NCBI GenBank assembly: GCA_003254885.1
Contig: QANT01005874.1
Location: 1-33,222 of the forward strand
Direction of reading: 5' to 3'
DNA: 33,222 nt
DNA from: Purshia tridentata
Taxonomy: Eukaryota > Streptophyta > Magnoliopsida > Rosales > Rosaceae
A program made the position numbers and the translations under genes. The notes beneath the pieces were generated by a model. The model made no database searches. It saw nothing but the letters and a program-made list of their open reading frames with translations, and was not told where the DNA came from. This document shows, piece by piece, positions 18,862 through 32,000 of the stretch. Numbering within the stretch: the first letter of the stretch is position 1; the number at the start of each line of letters is the position of its first letter.

Positions 18862-21056
18862 TCATGTACATTGCTTTTCCCGAAATTCGTCAGACAAGAG
18901 TGTCTGAAGCAGCTCTTGCAACCTCTCAGCACCAGGGCCTGGCCTAAATACTGAATCATTACCACGCACTGAGCATGGGTCAGCCCCACCTTCTGGGTTG
19001 CCTGCACACCACGCCCCAGGAGCAAACCGGCTTGTGCGACCTAGAAGCTCCTTGTCAATTTTGTCCAATACGGGGTCATCCTTTGCAAATTTTCGAGCAA
19101 ATGGAGCCTTGCTCTTTACCATTTTGTCAAAGTCCTTCATTGACAAAGAGATGGGATGCTGCTTAGGAGGGGTGTCCCAAGCAATGTAGTGAAGATCATG
19201 GCTTATTGCAGTGTGGCGAAATTCCTCGTTGTTGCACATAACAGTATGAAAGTAACCTTCTGGAGAAGAAACGAAATTTGTGTAATACATAAGAATAGTA
19301 CGTGGGAGGTTATCCCATCCCCATATACAATACTCGACAAAGGGTCGGTGTAGCATTACCCATGCTGAACCTGCATACAGAGATCAATTGCTAGTTACAA
19401 AGTGAAAACTAAAGTCATAAAAGACTATCTTTTATAAGCAAGCTAATAACATATTGCAAAAACATTCATCTTTTAACATAGTAGAGCTTTTTCTATCTTT
19501 TTGGGTTGGGGAAGGAGGTAAGTCAGCCAGCAGGTGGACAGAAGACATATGTATCATTTACCCGATCCTTTTAGATTGTTTTTAAATTTGAAATACCCAA
19601 TATGTATACAGTTGGATTTACATCAGATTTCCTTTCTTAAAGATTTAGACTAGAATCACCTTCCATTCTGTCCAAATCCAATCTCCATCACTGTGAAGCT
19701 GATTTATTCTTCGCCCTAAATAGGATAATTGGCACCCCCTAACCCAAATTTGAAAAGAAAAAATCTGAAAATATGTCTATGCTAAGTGAAGATTTTATAC
19801 ATATTCAACAAGCAAAAGTGCAATAAAACCTTTCATCGAAAGGGCTAACAGTTTTTAATTACCTGTAAACAACTTGAATGATGTAGGAAGTGAACGACGT
19901 TGAGTGGTCCATGCAATGTCAGATTTTTTTGATAAGTAGAGGCCTGGATCAATTATGATTGGTTTTGCTCTTTGGTTCCTGCAAAATAATAGATTAGAGC
20001 ATAAACATGATAAGGTATGGTAAATTACATAGACAGAATAATTTCTCGTTAGGATCTATACATTTTACTTACAGTTTCCATCCAGTAATCCGCGTATGTT
20101 CAATGAAGTTGAGATTTCTAGACAGATTAGAGAAAACGTGAAGCAAATCTGCAGATCAGGTAAGATCCATAAAGACTTGGAAAACTTAAAAAATCTGTAT
20201 ATCCCTGAAATTTCTCGCTGAAATATTTAGGTTATCCTACAGGCACAGGCTAAATACCAATACAGTTCAGCTAGTAGCATCAATCAAGCAATGCAATGAG
20301 ACTGAAGTAGTAAATCAACAGGATAAATCAGTTGTCACTCCTAGGCCAGAAAAATGCGTCTAAATGAAAGCCATATTAGTATACATATAACAAAATCCAT
20401 AATTATCAATAAAAGTAACAAAGAACAACGAGAGAAGTTTGGTACTAACCATCTTGTGTCACAAGAGGATAATCCGACGCACTGAGGTTTATAAACCAGT
20501 CCCACTCTGAGCTCTCCTTTAACAGAATGGAAATTGCTTGCAGTGTACAAGCAATCATTGTAGGGCCCTTATAAGTCACCAAATTGGATTGAGCCATAAC
20601 ACGCACATTCTCCACTTCACTAAACGTAGGATCAACCTTCACCGAACTTGCCAATTCCAACCTTTCACGAGGCGGAGCCTCAAGATCCAAATGCAGAATA
20701 TATTGGTTTCTTGGATGATATAGCGCCCTTAAAGTCCTCATCATTCTACGACTATCACCTTTTGTACCTGATATAAGATATGCTAATCTAGGTGCCCCCA
20801 TTCTCGAAGTCCCATTTGTCTCCAACGATCTTCCCAAATCAGATTCAACAAAATACCCAGTTGAGTCATCTGATTTTGAAAAGGAAATAATATCAAATGG
20901 CAACGGCTCTCCACCATATGGGGAGCTAAACAACCCAGAAATGGCTGTGAAAAGGAGAGTAATGAAGATGATAAAGCTAGCAAAGAATGGAACAACCCAA
21001 ATCCTATCCCCAAATACCCTTCCTGAGTGGTGATTCACATACTTCCTCATACTCAT
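18862..21056 (-). CDS. GLCAT14: GT14 family beta-glucuronosyltransferase (GlcAT14-like, Core-2/I-branching domain), four exons, 435 aa
   Basis: Exons on the minus strand: 21056-20450, 20148-20073, 19978-19863 and 19370-18862, with phases 1, 2 and 1 and GT-AG introns. The protein is a type II Golgi membrane protein with an anchor at about residues 19-43 (IWVVPFFASFIIFITLLF). The GT14 domain starts at about residue 89 (PRLAYLISGTKGD). Landmarks include WDWFINLSASDYPLVTQDDL, IIIDPGLYLSKKSD, GSAWVMLHRPFVEYCIWGWD and SSPEGYFHTV. Arabidopsis GlcAT14A-C add glucuronic acid to the beta-1,6- and beta-1,3-galactan of arabinogalactan proteins, a cell-wall glycan that binds calcium. The C-terminal RFAPGAWC is also typical. 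The gene is convergent with the second formiminotransferase gene, whose stop lies 210 bp away. Family assignment is strong; the exact paralogue is not fixed. Confidence 0.92.
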
Positions 21057-22300
21057 TTTCTATTCTTTATCCAACAAATATGTCACTTCAGAAACCCAAA
21101 AATCTCTGTATCAGCTCACAAACCCAGAAAGGTTGAGAATCAAAGCAAAACCCACCAATCTTCTGAACACTACAGAGAGGAGCAAGGAGGTTCGGTAACC
21201 GAACAAGAAACGCCTTCTTAATAAGTATATGAATAATATCTAAGCTGGGGCTTAATAATTTGCGGCACAACACATGGGTGTGAAGCAAAATTGCATCAAG
21301 TTCAGAACTTTGGTGTTGAAGAGCTATGATAGCCAAAAGGGCATGTGAAAAAATGTTTGATTTAGAGGCACAGAAGCATAATAGATGCTCAAACTGAAAC
21401 GTTAGCTGAATGAACAAGCCCAGATGAAGGGGTGGCAAATATTAACGTCTGAATAAATTTAAATACATAGAAGTTAGACTTCAGTTTTCATAATGCCATT
21501 GATGGAAAGCGTCTGTTCCTCCGACTAACCCAGATCTAACTTACAAAAAATTCAATACAAAGAAACAAAAGCGACCCACTTGAAAGTAGGTTTGAGAAGC
21601 TCCAATGAAATAATATGACCCAGATAAGAAAAAAGAGATTTGGATAAAAAGGAAACAGAGGAGAAATGCTTACTCAGGTAGAGAGGACCCAGAGAAGATT
21701 CAGAAGACAAGAGAAAGCTCGGACTTGAGTTTGAGAAATTAAAAGGGGTACAAGTGATGACCTTTTGGTAATGGGGGATCAGAAAGTGGGTGATTCGAGA
21801 GAGAAAAACTAGGGCACAGCCAGTTAGAGATGGCTGATTAGGCTGATTAGGTGGATTAGGTTGATTAAGTATAATATTACAGACTACAGTAATAATATAA
21901 TTATCATATTTTTCATATCATAAATTTATATTATTTTATATAATAATTTATATATTATTCATGCATTAAATACTTAAAAATAAAAATAATTATTATTTAT
22001 GAGGCAATGTTGCTTCTAACTGTGGAAAAAATCATGGATTTATTAATTTATTGATAATTGTTTTATTTTATTGTTTAGACTCTTTAGAGTAATAAGATTT
22101 AAGAAGCTGAACGTACAAGCTACATCAGCTTACAAGTCGTAAAACATGTCCCACGCCATTTTGTTGGTCGTGGAGAACAATCCTTGGTAAATAATAGCGA
22201 TTGAAACACAGAGCTTATGAGCAAACTTTAGCAAATTTCAAACGTTAAATTGAGTATTAAGATTTGTTCAAAACGAGGAGCATCTAAAAAGAATAGCTTA
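21057..22300. other. Upstream region of the GT14 gene
   Basis: Holds the leader and promoter of the minus-strand GT14 gene. A minus-strand GTAAGC donor-like site near 21670 suggests a possible 5' UTR intron (weak). About four degenerate 9-bp repeats related to GGCTGATTA lie at about 21832-21870, followed by a very AT-rich stretch to about 22010. Confidence 0.45.
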
Positions 22301-24450
22301 CTGAGTCCCAGGTATGAACAGTAGCATAACATTGTCGGTTCGTGACTCCGTGTCTTACTGCTTTTGCGGTGCACTTCGTACATTCGGGGACATTGCTGTA
22401 ATGCTGTGGAACCCACTTACCAACCTTCGGATTTCTGCTGACCTGGCAACAACAAGATCCACCTCAAGTCATTCCTCTATCAGATTTAAACATAAATTTT
22501 TCAGATCCACAATTTTTTAGGCCCCATTTGATCATTTTCAGAAAGATGATAATAATTTTCATTATATGTACACTAACTTATGGGTGGAGATTTTTTTCTA
22601 AAATACTATGTTCCTTCCTAACAGTATTTTACTTATTATAAATATAAAATATTTAAAATAGACTTAAAAATGAACAAATTACTAGAAACCTAACTTCTAG
22701 TACTATTCATAACTTCTAGAACCCCATTAGTCTGTACATATAATCAAAATTGGTCGTAAAAACTTACAATAAATTCGTTTATAGGAAGCATAATAGCAAA
22801 CTAATGGGGTTTATGAGCTTCATGTTCCCTATGTATAGATATCACATTGTCATGTAAAAGACAATATATTCTCAAATGTGCATATCAAATCTGAGGATAA
22901 AATTGCATATTCATTCAAACCGTAAATTCATAAACAAAATAGAGTCCTAATCCTTACTAATAACTCATAAATTGCAAACTTCCCAAGTTTTCAAGTTTTA
23001 TTGACAATTGTAGATGAAGTGGACCTATATTATTGAATCAACCAAATCAGCAATTCACAATCATTAACTAGTTTATGGTTTAGTGGTATTTTTTTTCCTT
23101 CCAATATTAGAATATTTCAAGTTCGAACCTTCCCTCCCCCAAAATAAAATATAAAAAAAATCCACAATCACCCAATCGCTTAACAACAAGAATATAGTGA
23201 CATGTCATTTTCAATAAATATACAGTCATATATAAATACGACATCAATTGTAATGCATAGACATTCAACCTCGTAGAATAAATAATAGCAAGCTGCAACC
23301 TTGCTTGCTAGTGCATCTAATTGAAGGCGTGTGAATGCAGCAAGTTTGGTCCATTCTCTTTAGGTCCTTAGGAGTAATAATAGTACTTAGTAGGACTTAG
23401 GAGTAAGATCAAAACTTTCAATAAAGCCCAGTTTTTGTTGTAATTTCCAACTTTGCCATTGCACTAATGCACCAGTAATGGTAGATGGATCAAATTTCTG
23501 AATTGTTATTCGTTGGTGTTGTTGGGCTGAAAAGAAGAGCATCATTAGTTCATTACTGCTCGGGACAACCAGCCCACCTGACTTGATGAACAAATAACGG
23601 TAGGCCCAAAACTCGGGAACTCGCTTTGGGCCGTAAGTCTTGGTCAAACCTCCATTCCAATTCATTCACAAAACTAATCTAATTTTAATTTCATACATTT
23701 TTATTCTGCAATTGCATAAATATTATTCAATATTCATTCCAAAATGCAAGAAATAAAAAGATAAGAATTTTATGTATAATTGTGACATTTTAAGAACAGA
23801 ATATTTCTTTTTATTTTGTTTTTGTCATTTTGAAATTAGATAACTAAGATTTTTTGTTTTTGGTAAATTAATATGCAGACTTTTCTGTTAAACAAAATAT
23901 TGATATATTTTATGGACGGGAGGAAAGTTGAAAACTCTTACTGTGTGAGTCGTGACTGATGCGATTAGCCGATGAAAATGAAGGGGAGGCATCTAAAGGT
24001 TGACTTTTAGTTGAAAATGTCGAAGAAAGGACGCCGTCGTTTCTGTGCATTGATCAGCTATGAGGATCTTCGCATATGGTACGAGCAGTAGAGTAGATTA
24101 GACATGGGATTAGACCTTAGGGCTCTTAGGCTGAAGCTACTACTCTACACTTACTCAGTGACGTTTGTGAACAGTGAACTTATAGATTCCATCCGACTTC
24201 TGCGTAATAATCTACTTTGCAAGACAATAATATTTATTATGAGAGTCTATATTTTATATATTTATCTTCTTCTTTTCATGTCATCTATATATTTTTTATA
24301 TTTAGAACGAGTGGGTTTATTGTCTTAATGAAACCCAAATTATGCTTCTTTTTGGATTTGCAGCATTTGCTACAAGCCTACAACCCAACATGTGTTTATG
24401 TTTTCATGGAAAATAGGACTAAAAATTCAATAAAGAATTATCTTAATTAA
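22301..24450. other. AT-rich intergenic region without a convincing gene
   Basis: Contains a SINE-like relic near 23075, a cluster of TGGGCY-type motifs at about 23523-23633, and a 24-codon ORF at 24017-24091. An anonymous minus-strand ORF at 23387-23665 (92 aa) has no recognisable domain. I cannot support a protein gene here. Confidence 0.5.
23071..23145 (+). mobile_element. Degenerate tRNA-derived SINE head
   Basis: ATGGTTTAGTGGTA (about 23075-23088) resembles a pol III box A, and AGTTCGAACC (23120-23129) resembles box B. Their spacing suits tRNA-derived plant SINEs. The sequence between and after them is degraded and A-rich, and no cloverleaf can be drawn, so it is not a functional tRNA. 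Confidence 0.5.
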
Positions 24451-25299
24451 TGATCAAAATTTACGGTAGGTAAAAAACTATTTTCACTGTTTTAAGAAGT
24501 GGTTTTGACTTTTGGTTTAGGTAAAATTGGGTACACGCAGTACCATGTCATTAATTGAATATCATCAGTTTAAAGGTTGATCAGCAGATGTAAGGAGGTT
24601 CAAGTATTGCCAAAATTGGCAGCCTCAGATGGCCAAAAGCTGATATACATAAGCTGTACCTTATGATGGTCAGATATATATCACATAGAAAAATAGTGGG
24701 TTTTGTGTTGCAGCCTTTATAAGCGAGCTTTGCACCATACCATTTACCTGAAAGCTATCTAGCCTCAAGCCTCACCTCATCAACAGATGAGCTGACACAA
24801 TATTTGTCCAGAATATCTCGCACAAAGACCAAAAAAATTAAGCAATATATATATGTTTCTTTTTTATTTTCACCCAGAATATTCATATTGTTCTTTGTAT
24901 ATTGCATATACATGACCTAAAGCTTGGTGGGTTTAATCTGGTTTTTTAGTCACTTCCAAGTTCCAACCCAATATATATATATATGCATATCAAACTGTCA
25001 CATGATTCCTTAAATTTAGCCTCAATTACGGGCATAGATACAGGCAAAAAAATATGCATTTATAGGCAATTTAGCATAGATAGCAGTAGCTGCTGCATAC
25101 ATACACGAATATATTCGATCTGTGTATCTTCGTAACCAACCTAAGTTAAAGCTCTGGCTGACCTTTATGTAAAGCTCTTATAACTACTTGGTTTTGATGT
25201 GCGTTTTGGACTTAGGGCTCTCTTTGCAGGAGTTAGGTGGGTATTAGGCACCGCCCAAAGTCACTATGCATGTAAGCAAATTGTGGCCGATCGATGTCG

Positions 25300-25330
25300 G
25301 TATATATATGTATATATATATATATATGCA
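25300..25330. repeat. (TA)n microsatellite
   Basis: An imperfect TA/TG dinucleotide run, probably length-variable. Confidence 0.8.
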
Positions 25331-25507
25331 GTTTTGAAGCTAAGCAGCCTAGCTAGCTTGCCATTTGCCAGTTACCAACTGCCAATGAATGTCTATTACC
25401 AGAAGAAAAAAACCAAGCAATTTCAAGTTTTGGTAGGCCTACTACTTTGTTTAAAGCTTAAGTCTTAGTGGTCCTCACGGAGAATCCAATGTCAAGTAGT
25501 AAAACTA

Positions 25508-25530
25508 ACACACACACACACATATATATA
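25508..25530. repeat. (CA)n(TA)n compound microsatellite
   Basis: A CA dinucleotide run that changes directly into a TA run. Confidence 0.8.
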
Positions 25531-26422
25531 TGGCTGGCTAGCTTCAATTCTACCAAGCAATTATATTAAGTCAGAATGGGCACCAATACCACCCATATCC
25601 ATGCACCACTGTCATCATATATATGACCAGCTAGCTCATAACACTTGCTTCCTATATATAATCATGTTTTTCAATGTATTAATTCTAAAGGGCCTATGAT
25701 TTTGTGCTGTGCTTGTTGGGGCAGTGCATGGTTTGATGCTTGGCTGTTTGCGCAACTTTTTGAAAGCAAATGCAAATTAAGGACCTATACTCTTTTCTTG
25801 TTGCCGGGTCACTTCAATGGGTATCAAACCAATTATCAACCGAATCGCATGCCACAGTAGAAAGAGGCTTGTTAATCATTTTTATAATCGGATTACACTG
25901 AAATAATCCTATACTTTTTGGTAACATTATGATGATGATGCCATCATACCAGGTTGAGTTGAGGAATATATTAACCAACAGAACCCAACCTAATATCCCC
26001 TATTGGCTCCTCATTCGGCTACGCCAAAACTGCTAGCTAATTATTATGCGCTAAAATATATTCGCTATACACTGAGTCATGAGCTAATCATGCATATGAG
26101 AAACAATTAATTAGCTAGTTGGATTATATAAAATTCACTTTACTACACTGCGTGTAATTATTTATATAGCTAGCTAACTCATCTCACTCAAATAGTCAGA
26201 GAATAGTATATATGTATGTCTTAATGTGTAGGGTATAGAGTAATGGATTTATATATATATATATATAACGCTTTTTATATATGAATGGACAAAAGTGCGA
26301 GTAAATTTAAAGTTTAATATCAATAATGGCCAACATTGTATATAATTTCACGCAAGCAACTCGATCGAACAAGGTTAGTCAAGCTTTGACATATGCTTAT
26401 AAGGTGTTTATCAAGCTTAATT

Positions 26423-26492
26423 ATGATGATAAGCCATGAGGAAACCATAATCCAAGAATGATGATAAGCCATGAGGAAACCATAATCCAAGA
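26423..26492. repeat. 35-bp perfect tandem duplication
   Basis: Two adjacent identical 35-bp copies, 26423-26457 and 26458-26492, each beginning ATGATGATAAGCC and ending AATCCAAGA. No difference between copies was found, implying a recent event. Confidence 0.95.
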
Positions 26493-28668
26493 GAGAACCC
26501 TGCAGGGCCTGCACAAAGGGAGAGGATCAAATTAACTTCTCATTGCCGCAGTTTTCAGTTCAGGCCTTCTGTCTAATATTGGGAGTCCTTGTGGAGGCAT
26601 AACTTCACCACTGCGACTATAAAGTCATGATTCTGTAAACATATCCATAATTAAATACCTGCAATCTGTGCCTGTGGGAGAGCCAACAATATTAAAAAAT
26701 AACTAAATTCACTGTTGTGCCAAAAAAAAGCTGGCTTGAGGAGCCTTGAGCACTCAAAAAGAGGCCACTATTTTGGACCCCTCCATAATCTAATGAACAT
26801 GCACTTGATAATAAGCAATAAATTTTTTTAATCAACCAAGTACGTTTAAACCTACAAGTGTTGTATTTGATCAATTTAAAATGTAGTACCTCTTGTATAA
26901 AAATAATATCAGAGTTTGATGATTGGCTTCACAGAACTTTGATGATCATTAGCATCCAAATTTTATAAAATTAATACGGGGAAGCAACATTTATTAATCA
27001 CCTCTGAATTTTGAGGCGAGTTCTTGGGTCAATAATTATCTCTTTAACTAACCTATGAGTTCATTTTTAATAGCCTATTTCGTCAGTCCACACCATAGGA
27101 AACAGAGAATGCATGTGCCCATCATGAAATAATGACGTATCTTCTGAAAATTTGACATATATATAACTAATGAATGCCACACACACAAATTATATAAAAT
27201 TACCCACACTTGGTCGTGTCTTAATTAAAAAAAAAACATGAAAATTTCTCATCTCAGTCTGTTTTTCATAATTTCATGAGTAATTTGTGGGCATAATTGC
27301 AAAAAACTTCAGGCAAACTGAGAAAAAGGTCTCACTTTATACTGGTGTAGTAGGCATGATGATGGTTCATTATGTTCAGGATGGCAAAAGGATATAATTA
27401 AAATGGCCGGGTGCTAGACCTTTGTTATTCTTCAAATTTTATTTGCTAATGGTGCTATTTCTGTATTTCATTAACTTTTTTAACAGGGGTCTCCAACGAT
27501 TTCTTGGTACGTACTCTGTTTTTGAAATATTCAAGTATATATAGTCTTTGCATTTATATGTTCAATATTACTTTAGCTAGGTGTGAAGAATGTGTGCATG
27601 CATCAAATTACTCGATCAGTTGTTATTTATAAATATAAATATCATGAAATTAATTATCATTGATCACCTAAAACTTTGGTTGACCCCACTCAAACCTTGT
27701 TCTATCATTTTTCTTTATCCCACCACAAATGTCAATTAAATTAGAGTTCATGAACATCTAGATTTTATAGTTAATTTATAACCTCGATCTATAATGATTA
27801 TTTTGGAGCCATCCGAAAGGTTTGATGTGACTCGATAATCACTCTGAGGCCATTTTGAAGGTGATGATATATGCACTAGAGAAATAAATGGTTTACTTAC
27901 CTACCTAAATAGCAAATCCAACAAAAAAAAAAAAAACATATCCTATGTCTAACGTTATATATAGTACACTATATACATGTCCGTAAGCTTGGTGTATGCC
28001 CAATTGCTCATACATATAAGAGCAAAGTTTTGAGTTCTGTAATGTGATCAACACTTGGAACAGTAGTTATCCACAGGTTGAATATAAATCAGTGTGATTG
28101 ATGGTGTTTTCAATCTCAATTCTCGAGAACACCAAGCAAAAACCCACAATTTATGATCAAAATTTGGCTATTTACCACATAAATCAAGTCTCAGTTTCCT
28201 ACAAATTCTGATCATATCCTTATGTATAGCTCAGGTGGCAGAGAGACCCCTTCACTGGCTCACCAGCACAGTATTATAGTAAACAGTAAAGCATAGTATT
28301 AGATATAGAAAGATAGATACCATCCTCTATGGAAACAGTGCATTTCTCTAAAGTAATCGCAACTCCAAAGCAAACAATGACAAGGAGCTGTAAAAAGTAA
28401 AAATAAAGAAAGAAAGAGCAAGCAGAAACCGAAAACCTCGTCTCCTTCCCACGAGAGGGATTTTCCCGTAAACGAAAAGCCCTGACCCCAAAGCCATTTA
28501 TTTTTTCTCTCTCTCTCTCGACTCAAGAAGAGTCATGTCATATCATGCATTGCAAGTAGGCACCCTTTGGCTTTAACCCCTTCAGTTCCACCCCACGACA
28601 TTTGTGATTTGTTTCACTTCGCCAGCTCATTCATTCAACCCCATTACCAACCCCTCCCTCTCACGCTC

Positions 28669-28673
<5 letters not shown>

Positions 28674-28706
<33 letters not shown>

Positions 28707-28785
28707 TCTTTCTCTTTCTATCAGACTCCTAAACGCTTATATTTTTTTTTCTCTCTCTCGCTCTCTCTCTCTATACAAATACAAC
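28674..28785 (+). promoter_or_regulatory. CT-rich core promoter and leader of ULT1
   Basis: Two (CT)n blocks, about 28674-28701 and 28750-28772, flank a T-run. The second leads into a TATA-like CTATACAAAT at 28771-28780. The ATG at 29061 would then follow a CT-rich leader of about 250 nt. Start site inferred. Confidence 0.5.
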
Positions 28786-29060
28786 TTTCAACGTTTCCTC
28801 CACCAGATCTCTCGGAGCAGTCCTTGGAGATGCGTGCCTCTTAGACCCCTTTTACTTGCCTCTCTTTGTGGTTTTCTGGGCTTTTTGGGTTTTTCTTCTT
28901 GTACCCAATAGAACCCACTATCCATCACCCCAGACCCATGTTATTTTCCTTGATTTTATTGGATTTTCACTGACTTTTTCTTCGATTTCTCTCTCGAAAG
29001 CCTTGTAGGCTTTCTGGGTTTCGATCAAAAAGCCTTCTTTTTAGAGAGAGGAGCGGAAAA

Positions 29061-32000
29061 ATGGCGAATGAGGTCGAGAGGGAAAGTGGGTTGGTGATGT
29101 TTAGCGATGAGGAGCTGAGAGAGGTGAGTGGCGTCAACAGAGGTTTGGACCATATAGAGGTCACGTGTGGCTGTACCAGCCATAGATATGGCGATGCTGT
29201 TGGGAGGCTTAGGGTTTTCGTCAATGGTGATCTTGAAATCACCTGTGAATGCACTCCTGGCTGTCAGGAAGGTCTCTCTCTCTGACTTCTTTGTTCTTTT
29301 TGGGAAAAGGGTTTTGATTTTTATGCATGTTAAATGTGCGTGTCTGTGTTTTGAGTTTGAGTTCATCGTGAACTGGGTGTTGACGTTGATGGGTGTCACT
29401 TTCTGCTCGTCTTAAATCTGCTTTGGGTAAGAGTTTGTAGGGATGGCGAGAAAAGCTCGAAGCTGTCCATTGTTATTTTTCTGGTTATACAGTTTAAGTG
29501 TATGTTGTTTTGTCTCAGTGAATGCGTTCTTCTTAATATCATACAACAACGTAACGCAGTTATATACTTTTACATTTCTTTTGCTTCATAGGTCGAGTTG
29601 AGTTTGTATCGTGGCCTGTTTCTGGACTAAAGAGCTTTTCTTTAAGTGGGTGTATAGAGAATGAAACCTACATTGCCATTGTGGTTGTGATTGTAACTTC
29701 TTAGACTTGGTTTTCTAGGTCTTCATTTTGATGCCCCAGTTCTGTTCTTTCTGTTCTACAGAGTAAGATGTTGTACAATTGCATAGCATGGTTGAGTTAT
29801 TATCGGGTTTTGGCCATCTTTCTTTCGACTTTTTCTTGTAAGCATGTTAGCACTAGTGTGGTTGATTAAATTGTTCATGACTGGCTTATGGGCATTTATA
29901 GCTTTTCAAGCTAGGCTGTGTTATTTGATGTCTGTATGCGAATGTGGTCTTGTTTCTACAGTGATATTATCACTAAGAATTGAGAATATAGCGTGGAGTT
30001 TTCAAGAGTATCTCTTTTTGACAACCGAGGATCCGAAAGTGGTGTATTCTCTCTTTCTTAATTGTAGATATTGGGTTTGCCATAGCTCAGTTTGCCACAA
30101 TATTATCCATGAGGAAACTCCACAAGATTGCTTTCAGAATTTTAAGTAAAATACTGTTGTAGTGTCTAATTTGAAGAAAAATATATAAACTATTCAGTTT
30201 GAACTTGGGTTTATGACTAAATCTGGAAAGCACTCAAGACATATGAGGATCTGATAAAAAGATTTTGGGCCTTTGCTTTACTTTTGAATTTCAAGTTTAT
30301 TTTCCTCATCTAATTAATTTGGTCCATCAAGGACAGTTTATTCTGTTTGTATACCAAATAGTTGTGTTGAAGCCTTAACTATGAAAGTTATACTCTTATC
30401 TTCATAATTGAGACTATCTGCATATAATTGTCTTGTCTCTAAGTAATCTCTTTGTGCTGTCAGTTCTTTTTATGGCTCTGACAAGATAATGAGGTAACAC
30501 ATTATATTTAATTATGAAGCTAACTTAGCTATTTATAGGTCAGTGTGATCTCTTGAGCATATCCAGAAACTGGTAATTTTTCTTTTTTAACATTTGAAAT
30601 TTTTTGCTGGCAAGGATCTAAGTCTTTTCTTTTTAAAAAAAATATTTTAAGTGTTCATAAGGAAAGCTCACATTGAATTGGATTTTTGTTTAAGTGCTTA
30701 TGCTTACATGTCCAGGATTTTTTTTTTATTCCAGTTCATTTCAACTCTCGTATTTTAACCATCTTATTTTGTTCCCTTTGTTATTTTAATGACTAGACAA
30801 ACTGACTCCTGCTGCATTTGAGAAGCATTCTGGAAGAGAGACAGCTAGGAAATGGAAGAATAATGTTTGGGTAATGGTTAACGGGAAGAAGGTTCCATTG
30901 TGTAAGACAGTGTTGCTCAAATACCACAATGAGGCATCAAAAAGTGCTAATGGGTCCCACAGATCCCACAATGGACGGGTTTGTCACCGTGATGAGTTTG
31001 TTTGCTGTACTAGATGCAACAAGGAGCGCAGGTTTCGTCTCCGGACAAAAGAGGAATGCCGGATTCACCATGATGCTTTGGCTGATGTGAATTGGAAATG
31101 TTCGGATCTGCCTTATGACAAGTATGTTCCTCCCTTATGTTGAATAAATACTTGCTTGCTAATGGATCAAGTTGTTTTCGTCTTATACTGTTTACCTCTC
31201 GGGATTATATCTCCACACATACTATAGGGCTATTGGTCATCAAGGAACCATGTCATTAGTTTTAATACATTTTATCTCACCACTTTGAAATATATGAATA
31301 AACCATTTGTTCTACACTTGTGCTAATGGCTTTCTATAAACTATTTTGTTTTTAATATTCTGTTTTAATCACAATCTTAAAGCTATTAAATGGTTGCTTA
31401 TTGCAGCTTCTATTATAATTCTTTTATTATGTGTATATACTGTATTCAGCTTCAATGATTCAGTAGTGAGGAATTTGTAAAGATGGATGATAGCATCATA
31501 TGGGGGAAATTGACTGTAGGTGTTATTACTTTGTTCTTTTTTTTTGTGGGGGGCGGGGTAGTAGGTGGTCTAGTCCTACCCAACAATGGCAATAGTTTTT
31601 ATAAGAAGCTTCACACAAGGAGTTATAGCAGATGAGAAATTAAACATATCTTTAAAGACATGGCTTCCAACATTATCAGACTAGCCTATAGTTTTTTGCC
31701 AATAAATTTAGCCACAGGTGAAGAAATAGGCTTGTAAAACAGACACTAGGAAGCAGAAATGGGGAACTGACCAATTTGGGAAATCTTTGCTAGGGACATA
31801 GTTTTGAGGGAGTCAATATAAATGGCAAAGTATTGGCTAGTGATTCAAGTTACTCATCGAGGAATGGACTTCTGGTTATCTATTGTACAAATAGATTATT
31901 TAAGTGAATGATATTTTCATTTATGTAATGAACTGGAATACTGCTGTAAAAACACATTCCCTCTGAGTTCACTGCATTTTATTCTATTACATTCTTTGAA

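Larger units (their letters stand above)
24451..28660. other. Gene-poor 4.2-kb region upstream of ULT1
   Basis: AT-rich, with (TA)n near 25300-25330, (CA)n(TA)n near 25508-25530, (AT)n near 26250-26268, poly-A near 27926, and a 35-bp tandem duplication at 26423-26492. I compared it by eye with common conserved plant microRNA sequences and saw no match. Only short ORFs without domains occur. It may hold distal regulatory DNA or an unannotated non-coding RNA. Confidence 0.5.

Noticed and set aside
23075..23130. Second tRNA gene suggested by box A and box B
   Set aside because: No acceptor or anticodon stem can be formed, so it was called a SINE relic instead.
25590..25740. Possible miR408-like hairpin, from CCATGCACCACTGTC and GGCAGTGCATGG
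   Set aside because: The arms pair only partly, and the mature miR408 sequence is absent.
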